Both the position numbers and the translations under genes were made by a program. Of a stretch of 64,000 nucleotides of DNA, positions 9,090 to 16,949 are shown one piece after another. Source of the stretch: Mycobacterium kyorinense (lineage in GTDB: Bacteria; Actinomycetota; Actinomycetes; Mycobacteriales; Mycobacteriaceae); assembly GCF_001672775.1 (NCBI RefSeq), contig NZ_LZKJ01000116.1, positions 1 to 64,000 of the forward strand, read 5' to 3'. How positions within the stretch are numbered: the first letter of the stretch is position 1; every line of letters begins with the position of its first letter. The notes beneath the pieces were generated by a model. It was not told where the DNA came from, did no database searches, and saw nothing but the letters and a program-made list of their open reading frames with translations.

Positions 9090-10522
9090 TGCGTGAATAC
9101 CTCAAGTTCTACATCGACGGCGGCTGGGTCGAGCCGGCCGACCCGCGGACCGTCGACGTCGAAAACCCGGCAACCGAACAGGTTTGCGGACGGGTAGCGC
9201 TTGGCTTAAGCGCTGATGTCGACCGGGCAGTCGCGGCGGCGCGGCGGGCTTTCGCCAGTTGGTCGGTAACCAGCAGAGAGGAACGGCTCGACGTTCTGGT
9301 TCGGATTCTCACCGAATACCAGCGGCGCACCGACGATCTCGCCGCGGCGATCACCGAAGAGATGGGCGCGCCCGCCGCGCTCGCCGTCGGCCCTCAGGTC
9401 GGGTTGGGACTCGGGCACCTGAACACCGCGATCGACGTGCTGACGTCCTACACCTTCGAAGAGCGGCGCGGTGCGACGCTGATCGTCAAGGAGCCGATCG
9501 GGGTTTGTGGCCTGATCACGCCGTGGAACTGGCCGATGAACCAGGTTGCCGTCAAAGTCTTTCCAGCGCTGGCGACCGGTTGCACGACAGTGCTCAAACC
9601 CTCGGAGTTGGCGCCGTTCTCGGCCCAGATCTTCGCTGAGATCCTGCATGCCGCAGGCGTTCCCGCCGGCGTGTTCAACCTGGTGCAAGGCGACGGCCCG
9701 GGCGTGGGTGTGACACTTGCCAGCCATCCCGACGTCGACATGGTGTCGTTCACCGGCTCCACGCGGGCCGGCATCGAAATCGCCCGCAACGCTGCGCCCA
9801 CCGTCAAACGCGTCACCCAGGAGCTCGGCGGGAAAGGGCCCAACATCGTTCTCGACGACGCCGCCTTCGCCGACCACGTCAGCGCCGGGGTCACCAGCAT
9901 GATGGGTAACTCCGGACAAACCTGCAGCGCGCCGTCGCGCATGCTGGTGCCCAACACCAGGATGGCCGAGGCCATCGATATCGCCAGGGAAGCCGCGTCG
10001 AAGCTCACCGTTGGTGACCCCGCCGGGGATGCCGCGTTGGGCCCGGTAGTTTCCGGGGCTCAGTACGAGAAGATCCAGGCGCTCATCCAGAAAGGCATCG
10101 ACGAGGGCGCCACGCTGGTCACCGGCGGCACCGGGCGTCCCGACGGGCTGGAAAAGGGCTATTACGTCAAGCCGACGGTTTTCGCCGAGGTCGGCAACGA
10201 CATGACGATCGCCCGCGAGGAGATTTTCGGGCCGGTGCTGTCGATTCTGGGTTATGACAGCGTGGACCAGGCCGTCGAGATCGCCAACGACACCGAGTAC
10301 GGCCTCGCCGGCTACGTGGCCGCCGACGACGTCGAGAAGGCGCGGGCCATCGCGCGCCGACTCAAGTCGGGATGGGTGGTGATCAACGACGGATTCGATT
10401 TCCACGCGGGTTTCGGCGGCTACAAACGCAGCGGCAACGGACGCGAATGGGGCCAGTTCGGCTTCGACGAATACCTGGAAACCAAGGCGATTCTCGGCTA
10501 TGCGCCGGAAACCGCCGGCTGA
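9089..10522 (+). CDS. NAD(P)-dependent aldehyde dehydrogenase
   Basis: This 477-aa ALDH superfamily enzyme has the N-terminal region YIDGGWVEPADPRTVDVENPATE, the NAD-site segment PWNWPMNQVAVKVFPAL, the general base in TQELGGKGPNIV, and the catalytic cysteine in NSGQTCSAPSRM. The C-terminal GGYKRSGNGREWG is also present. It oxidises an aldehyde to an acid. The ATG at 9089 shares one base with the ThDP enzyme's stop codon; a GTG three bases earlier is also possible. Tight coupling to a probable lyase suggests it removes the aldehyde fragment released there. Confidence 0.9.
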   Translation: MREYLKFYIDGGWVEPADPRTVDVENPATEQVCGRVALGLSADVDRAVAAARRAFASWSVTSREERLDVLVRILTEYQRRTDDLAAAITEEMGAPAALAVGPQVGLGLGHLNTAIDVLTSYTFEERRGATLIVKEPIGVCGLITPWNWPMNQVAVKVFPALATGCTTVLKPSELAPFSAQIFAEILHAAGVPAGVFNLVQGDGPGVGVTLASHPDVDMVSFTGSTRAGIEIARNAAPTVKRVTQELGGKGPNIVLDDAAFADHVSAGVTSMMGNSGQTCSAPSRMLVPNTRMAEAIDIAREAASKLTVGDPAGDAALGPVVSGAQYEKIQALIQKGIDEGATLVTGGTGRPDGLEKGYYVKPTVFAEVGNDMTIAREEIFGPVLSILGYDSVDQAVEIANDTEYGLAGYVAADDVEKARAIARRLKSGWVVINDGFDFHAGFGGYKRSGNGREWGQFGFDEYLETKAILGYAPETAG

Positions 10523-10531
10523 AAGCACGCC

Positions 10532-11386
10532 ATGGGCAATCTGCTGAATCTCGCCGGAGGCATCGTCGTGGTGTCGGGCGCCGGCGGTGGTGGGATCGGC
10601 ACCACCGTGACAGCCATGGCCGCCGAGGCGGGCGCCACCGTGGTCGCGGTGAGCCGATCGAAGCAGAACCTCGACCAGCACATCACGCCACTGGCACAGC
10701 AAGGTCTTTCGGTCGTGCCGATGGCCGCTGACGCGTCGACCGACGAGGGCATTGCCGCAGTCATCGACCAGGTGGGCACCCTCCCGGGCGAGCTGTATGG
10801 GCTTGTCAACGTTGCCGGTGGCGCCGCACCGTCGACGTGGATGCCGTCGACTCGGGTAAGCCGATCCGATTGGCGAGAGTTGTTTGCCGCCAACCTCGAA
10901 ACCACGTTCTTCATGAGCCAGGCGGTGGCCGCGGAGCTCAAGCAACACGGCAGGCCCGGTTCCATCGTCTCGATCGCCTCGATCAGCGGCATGAACACCG
11001 CGCCGTTCCATATTGCCTATGGCACAGCCAAGGCCGCGGTGACAGCGATGACGCGCACCATGGCGGTCGAACTGGCAGCCGACGGCATCCGGGTCAACGC
11101 GGTGGCGCCGGGAGTCACCGAGACGGCGGCATCACGCACCTACGTCGACGAGGATCCAGATCGTGATCGCCGCGCGATTGCGATGGGGCGGCGCGGTCGG
11201 CCCGAGGAGCAGGCCGGCGCGATCTTGTTTCTGCTGTCCGACCTATCGAGCTACATCACCGGGCAGACACTGCTCGTCGACGGCGGCCTGAGCCTGCGAT
11301 GGGGCCATCTCGACGCGGATAACACCTCCCTGTTCCTCAAAGACGAAGCGTTCCGCGCAGCGATACAGCGTTGGGACGACGCATGA
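10532..11386 (+). CDS. SDR family oxidoreductase
   Basis: This 284-aa SDR has a glycine-rich nucleotide motif written GAGGGGIG (residues 16-23) rather than the usual TGxxxGIG. A NVAGG stretch replaces NNAG, and the catalytic YGTAKAA follows a serine-rich SIASISG strand. The ending SYITGQTLLVDGGLSL is standard for the family, and a tail of about 30 residues follows it. It starts 9 bases after the aldehyde dehydrogenase, in the same operon. The role is probably an alcohol/ketone interconversion in the pathway; cofactor preference is uncertain. Confidence 0.85.
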   Translation: MGNLLNLAGGIVVVSGAGGGGIGTTVTAMAAEAGATVVAVSRSKQNLDQHITPLAQQGLSVVPMAADASTDEGIAAVIDQVGTLPGELYGLVNVAGGAAPSTWMPSTRVSRSDWRELFAANLETTFFMSQAVAAELKQHGRPGSIVSIASISGMNTAPFHIAYGTAKAAVTAMTRTMAVELAADGIRVNAVAPGVTETAASRTYVDEDPDRDRRAIAMGRRGRPEEQAGAILFLLSDLSSYITGQTLLVDGGLSLRWGHLDADNTSLFLKDEAFRAAIQRWDDA

Positions 11387-11411
11387 TACAGGTTCGAGAA
11401 GTGAGGACGCA

Positions 11412-12764
11412 GTGACGACCAACGGCGAAGAGCTCTCCGCGCCCGTGACGATCGGCGTGGACGCCTACATCTCGGAACAGTACGCGCGGGCCGAGCGCGA
11501 CAAGCTGTGGCGGAAAGTGTGGCTGCAAGTCGGCCGGGTCGAGGAGCTGCCCGAGGTGGGTAGTTACCTCACCTACGAGATCCTCGACGATTCGATTCTC
11601 GTGGTGCGCACCGGGACAAGCGAGTTCAAAGCCCACCACAACGTCTGCATGCACCGCGGACGTCGGCTGATCGACACCCCGCCGGGCGCGAAGAACGGCT
11701 GCGGGCGTGCGCGAAAGTCATTCGTCTGCGGATTCCACGGCTGGACTTACGACTTGGACGGCGCCTGCACCTACATCCGCGAGCAACCCGACTGGCAGAA
11801 CGCGCTGACCGCTGACAACACCCATCTGGCCGGTGTACGGGTCGACACCTGGGGCGGCTGGCTGTGGATCAACATGGATCCCGAATGCGAGTCGCTGATG
11901 GATTACCTGCATCCGGCCGCCAAAATCCTCGACCCGTTCGGGTTGGAGAACATGCGCTACAAGTGGCGCAAATGGCTGCAGTTCGACTGCAACTGGAAGG
12001 TCGCGATGGAGGCCTTCAACGAGACCTATCACGTCGCGACAACCCATCCGGAGTTCAACAAGTTCGGCGAATTCAAAGGGTGGGCCAAAGCGCAGGGCAA
12101 GCACAGCAACATCGGCTACGACGCTCCCGACGAGCTCGAGGCGACCAAATCCAAAGTTCGACTCGGCACCGGAGCCGACCCTCGCGTGTCGACCGCCGAG
12201 ATGCAGCTCTACACACTGCAAGAAACCAATGCCACCACCACGCAGACGCTGGTGGATGCCGCGCTGCGGCTGGTCGACGAGCTGCCGGCCGGGACCCCGC
12301 CCGATCAGGTCCTCGAGCACTGGTTGTCCTCGGCGCGCCGAGACGACGCCGCCCGCGGTGTGGTGTGGCCGACGATCCCGCCCGACATCCTGGGACAGAG
12401 CGGAACCGCATGGCAGATCTTCCCGAACTTCCAGATCGGCCAGGGTCTGACCAGCGCACTGTGCTACAGCGCCCGCCCCGACCCGAGCTATGACCCCAAC
12501 AAGTGCATCTTCGAAGTCGCGGTGTTCGAACTGTTCCCGAAGGGCCAAGAGCCGCAGACCGAGTGGGTCTACACCCCAGTCGGCGACCCGAATTGGCTCA
12601 GTGTGCTACCGCAGGACTTCTCCAACATGGCCGCAGTGCAGCAGGGCATGAAATCCCTTGGCTTCCCGGGCACCAAACCCAACCCGTATCGCGAACGCAG
12701 CACGGTCAATCTGCACTACCAGCTGTCGAAGTACATGGGCACCGGCGAACCCCGCGAACTGTGA
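11412..12764 (+). CDS. Rieske non-heme iron aromatic-ring-hydroxylating oxygenase, alpha subunit
   Basis: The 450-aa protein has a Rieske [2Fe-2S] motif, C-M-H (Cys79, His81) and C-G-F-H (Cys106, His109). The mononuclear iron site is NETYHVATTH, with His207 and His212. These are the marks of a terminal oxygenase alpha subunit that uses O2 and reducing equivalents to hydroxylate or dihydroxylate a ring or demethylate a side chain. No beta subunit, ferredoxin or reductase is encoded in the cluster. It must either be an alpha-only type or borrow electrons from elsewhere, for example a reductase like the one at 43392 (speculative). It sits mid-operon, just before the Baeyer-Villiger enzyme. Confidence 0.9.
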   Translation: MTTNGEELSAPVTIGVDAYISEQYARAERDKLWRKVWLQVGRVEELPEVGSYLTYEILDDSILVVRTGTSEFKAHHNVCMHRGRRLIDTPPGAKNGCGRARKSFVCGFHGWTYDLDGACTYIREQPDWQNALTADNTHLAGVRVDTWGGWLWINMDPECESLMDYLHPAAKILDPFGLENMRYKWRKWLQFDCNWKVAMEAFNETYHVATTHPEFNKFGEFKGWAKAQGKHSNIGYDAPDELEATKSKVRLGTGADPRVSTAEMQLYTLQETNATTTQTLVDAALRLVDELPAGTPPDQVLEHWLSSARRDDAARGVVWPTIPPDILGQSGTAWQIFPNFQIGQGLTSALCYSARPDPSYDPNKCIFEVAVFELFPKGQEPQTEWVYTPVGDPNWLSVLPQDFSNMAAVQQGMKSLGFPGTKPNPYRERSTVNLHYQLSKYMGTGEPREL

Positions 12765-12782
12765 GAGGAAGAACCCATCCGC

Positions 12783-14630
12783 ATGACGACCAACGCCGCC
12801 GACTGCGCATCGACGCAAACCCCGGATGACATCGACATCCCCGCGCTGCGCGAAAAATACCGCCAGGAGCGCGAAAAGCGGCTGCGCGCGGAAGGTTCCA
12901 AGCAGTACATCGAGCTCGAAGACGACTTCGCCGGCTACTACGAAACCGACCCCTACACGCCGGTCACGCCCCGCGATCCGATCTGCGAGGACATCGACGT
13001 CGCGGTGTTGGGCGGCGGATTCGGCGGTTTGCTGTCGGCCGCCCATCTGAAGAAGGCCGGCGTCGACGACGTTCGCATCATCGAGCTCGGCGGCGACTTC
13101 GGCGGCGTCTGGTACTGGAACCGCTACCCGGGCATCCAGTGCGACAACGAATCCTACTGCTACATCCCCATGCTCGAAGAGCTCGACTTCATGCCCTCGA
13201 AGAAGTTCGCCGACGGCGCCGAGATCTACGAGCACTGCCGGCGCATCGGAAAGCACTTCGGCCTCTACGATTCCGCGATTTTCTCGACCCAGGTGCGCAC
13301 GCTGCGCTGGGATGTGGAGCTCAAGCGCTGGCGGATCGGCACCAACCGTGACGACGACATCCGCGCGCGGTTCGTCGTGATGGCGTCCGGCCCGTTTCAC
13401 CGGCCCAAGCTGCCCGGTATCCCCGGGATCAAGGACTTCACCGGGCATAGCTTCCATTCGTCGCGCTGGGACTACGGGTATACCGGCGGCGACACCACCG
13501 GTGGACTGGACAAGCTGGCCGACAAACGCGTCGCCGTCATCGGCACCGGCGCAACCGCGATTCAGATCGTGCCGTTCCTGGGCCGTCATGCCCAACAGCT
13601 GTACGTATTTCAGCGCACCCCCTCGTCGGTGGACGTGCGCAACAATGCGCCGACTGATCCCGAATGGGTGAAGTCTTTGCAGCCGGGCTGGCAAAAGGAA
13701 CGCCAACGCAACTTCCATTCCTGGACATTCGAGGGGATGGCGCTGGGACAGCCCGATCTGGTCTGCGACTTTTGGACCGAGCTCGGTCGCAATACTGCGG
13801 CCCGGGTGCTGGCATTGGAAGATCCGGCGTTGATGACTCCGGAGCAGTTCATGGCGATCCGGGAGGAAGAAGACTACAAGGTCATGGAGCGGCTGCGCCG
13901 CCGCATCGACAGCATCGTCGAGGACCCGCAGACCGCCGAAGCGCTCAAGCCCTACTACCGGTTCCTGTGCAAGCGCCCGCTTTCCAACGACGAGTACCTG
14001 TCGACGTTCAACCGGCCCAATGTGACGCTGGTCGACGTGTCGTCGTCCAAAGGCGTGGAACGGATCACCCAGAACGGGCTGGTAGCCAATGGCGTTGAGT
14101 ACGAAGTCGATTGCATCATCTACGCCAGCGGCTTCGAGATCACGACCGAGCTCAGCCGGCGCTATTCGATCGATGCGATCGAGGGCCGCGACGGGCTGTC
14201 GCTGTTCGACTACTGGGCCGACGGATACAAGACCCTGCACGGGATGACCAGCGCGGGCTTCCCCAACCAGTTCTTCACCGGCTTCACCCAGGTGGGCATC
14301 TCCGCCAACATCGCCGCCAATTACGAGCTACAGGGCGAGCACATCGCCTACCTCATCGCCGAAACTCTGGACCGCGGCGCCACGACGGTAGAGCCGAGCC
14401 CCGAAGCCCAGGACGACTGGGGCAAGACGATCCGCGAGACCGCCATCGACAATTCGGCGTTCGACGCCCAATGCACGCCCGGCTATTACAACAATGAAGG
14501 CGGGGGCGGGGGAGAAGGTATTCGCTCCCACCTCGGCGAGCCCTATGGACCAGGCTTCTACGCCTTCGGTGACCTGTTGGCGCAATGGCGCGGCAAGGGT
14601 GATCTGGACGGCCTCGTGCTGGGAACATGA
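12783..14630 (+). CDS. Type I Baeyer-Villiger flavin monooxygenase
   Basis: This 615-aa FAD/NADPH monooxygenase carries a first Rossmann motif GGGFGG (about residues 77-82) and a second GTGATA (254-259). Between them lies the Baeyer-Villiger fingerprint F-x-G-x3-H-x3-W-D at 219-230 (FTGHSFHSSRWD). The N-terminal extension of about 70 residues is found in larger cyclic-ketone monooxygenases. Expected reaction: insertion of one oxygen next to a ketone to give an ester or lactone. It lies 18 bp after the Rieske gene and directly abuts the next SDR, which supports a shared pathway. A cyclic ketone substrate is inference. Confidence 0.92.
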   Translation: MTTNAADCASTQTPDDIDIPALREKYRQEREKRLRAEGSKQYIELEDDFAGYYETDPYTPVTPRDPICEDIDVAVLGGGFGGLLSAAHLKKAGVDDVRIIELGGDFGGVWYWNRYPGIQCDNESYCYIPMLEELDFMPSKKFADGAEIYEHCRRIGKHFGLYDSAIFSTQVRTLRWDVELKRWRIGTNRDDDIRARFVVMASGPFHRPKLPGIPGIKDFTGHSFHSSRWDYGYTGGDTTGGLDKLADKRVAVIGTGATAIQIVPFLGRHAQQLYVFQRTPSSVDVRNNAPTDPEWVKSLQPGWQKERQRNFHSWTFEGMALGQPDLVCDFWTELGRNTAARVLALEDPALMTPEQFMAIREEEDYKVMERLRRRIDSIVEDPQTAEALKPYYRFLCKRPLSNDEYLSTFNRPNVTLVDVSSSKGVERITQNGLVANGVEYEVDCIIYASGFEITTELSRRYSIDAIEGRDGLSLFDYWADGYKTLHGMTSAGFPNQFFTGFTQVGISANIAANYELQGEHIAYLIAETLDRGATTVEPSPEAQDDWGKTIRETAIDNSAFDAQCTPGYYNNEGGGGGEGIRSHLGEPYGPGFYAFGDLLAQWRGKGDLDGLVLGT

Positions 14631-15560
14631 ATGGCTGAACTGAGATTCGACGATCGAGTAGCCGTCGTCACCGGCGCCGGCCGCGGATTGGGCCGCGCGT
14701 ACGCCCTGCTGTTGGCGAGCAGGGGCGCCAAGGTCGTCGTCAACGACACCGGCAGTAGCTTGACCGGCGACGGCGTTGATCCTGGCCCCGCCGATGCGGT
14801 GATGAACGAAATCCGGGCGGCCGGCGGCGAAGCCGTGGCCTGCACCGAATCAGTGGCCACCGCCACCGGCGGCCAAGCCATCGTTAACGCGGCGCTGGAT
14901 CACTATGGCGGTATCGACATTCTGATCCACAACGCGGGCACCGTTCGTCGCGCATCACTAGCCGAGATGACCTACCAGGACTTCGAGGCCGTGCTGGATG
15001 TCCACTTACGGGGCGCCTTTCATGTCGTGCGGCCCGCCTTTCCGCTCATGCGCGACGCGCACTACGGGCGCATCGTGTTGACGTCGTCGATCGGCGGGTT
15101 GTACGGCAACCACGGCGTGGCCAATTACGCCGTCGCCAAGGCCGGCATCATCGGCCTCTCCAACGTCGTCGCGCTCGAAGGCACTGCCGACAACGTGATC
15201 TGCAACGTCATCGTCCCCTCAGCGGTCACCAGAATGGCTGAGGGCCTGGATATTTCGTCCTACCCACCGATGGACCCCGAGTTGGTGGCACCAGTGGTGG
15301 GCTGGCTGGCGCACGAAGCGTGCTCGATCAGCGGGGAGATGCTGATCGCCATCGCGGGCCGGGTAGCCAAGGCCGTAATCGGCGAGAGTCCAGGGGTATA
15401 CCGGCCGTCGTGGTCGATCGAGGACGTCGGCGAGCAGATGGGCGCCATCGGCGAGGCGGCCGCGTCGGTGACCTTTCCGGTCGTTCCGGACGGCCATGTC
15501 GATCACATTCGCTACAGCTTCGCGATGACCCGTCAGGCTCAAGGAGCGCATCATGGCTAG
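14631..15560 (+). CDS. SDR family oxidoreductase (peroxisomal 17beta-HSD4-like)
   Basis: This 309-aa SDR has a TGAGRGLGRAYALLLASRG cofactor motif and the NDTG acidic turn (preference for NAD). HNAG is near residue 102 and a YAVAKAG catalytic motif follows. Its length and C-terminal extension match the (3R)-hydroxyacyl-CoA dehydrogenase domain of 17beta-HSD type 4, so a hydroxyacyl-CoA substrate is plausible. It starts right after the Baeyer-Villiger gene's stop and overlaps the CoA-transferase by 8 bp. It is one of three SDRs in the cluster and is distantly like the SDR at 60437. Confidence 0.88.
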   Translation: MAELRFDDRVAVVTGAGRGLGRAYALLLASRGAKVVVNDTGSSLTGDGVDPGPADAVMNEIRAAGGEAVACTESVATATGGQAIVNAALDHYGGIDILIHNAGTVRRASLAEMTYQDFEAVLDVHLRGAFHVVRPAFPLMRDAHYGRIVLTSSIGGLYGNHGVANYAVAKAGIIGLSNVVALEGTADNVICNVIVPSAVTRMAEGLDISSYPPMDPELVAPVVGWLAHEACSISGEMLIAIAGRVAKAVIGESPGVYRPSWSIEDVGEQMGAIGEAAASVTFPVVPDGHVDHIRYSFAMTRQAQGAHHG

Positions 15561-16719
15561 CGCCAACAATCGAACCGGTCCGCTGGCCGGGGTGCGAGTG
15601 GTCGACCTGACCGCGATGGTGATGGGACCGTATTGCACTCAGATCATGGCCGACATGGGTGCCGACGTGATCAAAGTCGAGCCACCAGAAGGGGATAACA
15701 CCCGCTACATCTCGGTCGGACCCGAACCGTCGATGAGCGGTGTGTTCGTCAACGTGAACCGCGGAAAGCGCAGCGTCGTGCTCGACCTGCAGTCGCCGCC
15801 CGGCAAGTCGGCGCTGCGAGCGCTCACCGAGACCGCCGACGTGTTCGTTCACTCGATGCGGTCCAAAGCGATTGCCCGGCTCGGGTTCAGTTACGACGAG
15901 GTGGCCGCGATCAATCCCGGCATCGTCTACACCAACTGCTACGGGTACGGCCGCCGCGGGCCCGACCGGGATCTACCCGCTTATGACGACACCATCCAGG
16001 CGGCCTGCGGACTGCCGGCCGTCCAGGAACAGCTGACCGGTGAAGCCAGCTATGTCGGAACCATCATGGCGGACAAGGTCGCCGGACTGACGGCGCTCTA
16101 CGCGACGATGATGGCGCTGTATCATCGTGAGCGCACCGGGCAAGGCCAAGAGGTCGAGATCGCCATGTTCGAGACGATGGCATCGTTCATGCTCGTCGAG
16201 CATGCCAACGGGGCCATGTTCGACCCGCCGCTGGGCCCGGCGGTCTACCCCCGCACGGTGGCGCCCAATCGCCGGCCGTACCGCACCAGCGACGGGTACA
16301 TCGCGGCGCTGATCTACAACGACAAGCACTGGTCCGCGTTCATCAACGCGGTGCGACCGCCGTGGGCCGACTCCCAATTCGCCACGCTCGAGCGGCGGGC
16401 ACGTCAGATCGACACCGTCTACGCGTTGGTGGCGGAAACACTTAAGGAGCGGACAACGGCCGAATGGTTGGAGCTGTTCGGCGAACTGGAGATACCGGCG
16501 GCGCCACTCAGTGCTCCGGCCGACCTGTTCGACAACCCCCACCTGACTGCGGCCGGGTTTTTCCAGACGGTGGAAACGCCGCATGGGCCGGTGCGGTTTC
16601 CCGGTGTGCCCACCTGGTTTTCGCGTACTCCGGGCCAGGTCACCGGCCCCGCCCCCCAACTCGGTGCCGACACCGCCGACGTGCTCGGCGAACTCGGCCT
16701 GGCTGCGGACGCGAAATAG
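15553..16719 (+). CDS. CaiB/BaiF family CoA-transferase (family III)
   Basis: This 388-aa family III CoA-transferase begins with the family signature GVRVVDLTAMVMGPYCTQIMADMGADVIKVEPP. The catalytic aspartate lies in PAYDDTIQA (Asp145 or Asp146). Such enzymes move CoA between acids or act as racemases. As the last gene of the operon it could pass CoA from one pathway product to an incoming acid, complementing the two ATP-dependent ligases across the divergent promoter. The ATG follows an AGGAGCG ribosome-binding site inside the preceding gene. Confidence 0.9.
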   Translation: MASANNRTGPLAGVRVVDLTAMVMGPYCTQIMADMGADVIKVEPPEGDNTRYISVGPEPSMSGVFVNVNRGKRSVVLDLQSPPGKSALRALTETADVFVHSMRSKAIARLGFSYDEVAAINPGIVYTNCYGYGRRGPDRDLPAYDDTIQAACGLPAVQEQLTGEASYVGTIMADKVAGLTALYATMMALYHRERTGQGQEVEIAMFETMASFMLVEHANGAMFDPPLGPAVYPRTVAPNRRPYRTSDGYIAALIYNDKHWSAFINAVRPPWADSQFATLERRARQIDTVYALVAETLKERTTAEWLELFGELEIPAAPLSAPADLFDNPHLTAAGFFQTVETPHGPVRFPGVPTWFSRTPGQVTGPAPQLGADTADVLGELGLAADAK

Positions 16720-16735
16720 CCTCCACCTCAGCGCC

Positions 16736-16790
16736 GACTGTGCGGTGTCATACGCGACTCGCCGCGATGGGCGTATGAATCCGCACACTC
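16736..16790. repeat. Palindromic intergenic element, family A copy 1
   Basis: Two 20-base arms (16736-16755 and 16771-16790) pair at 17 of 20 positions around a 15-base loop, just after the CoA-transferase stop. The first half (GACTGTG..GTG, then CGC, then TC.GCCGC) resembles the element at 22245, so the two look like members of one dispersed family. The position suits a terminator for the catabolic operon. No T-run follows, as is common in mycobacteria. Confidence 0.6.
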
Positions 16791-16949
16791 GCGCTGCCCT
16801 GAACGGGAGCTTCAGTTCACGCGTGTCACTCCCGTAACGCGCTGCCGCCCACACCTAAACTGACCGTGGTCTAGCAGGGAGGGCAGCGACGTATCGGCGG
16901 CAACGACGGCACCGACGAGGCAGGCAGTCGGCGCGCAAAAGGGGCCAGC

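Noticed and set aside
9206..11011. A 601-codon open frame on the minus strand opposite the aldehyde dehydrogenase and SDR
   Set aside because: Its product is low-complexity, Arg/Gly/His-rich and lacks domains, while the plus-strand frames carry clear catalytic motifs. It is a high-GC antisense shadow.
12606..14240. A 544-codon minus-strand frame opposite the Baeyer-Villiger gene
   Set aside because: No recognisable motif; the plus-strand protein has complete FAD and Baeyer-Villiger fingerprints across the same span.
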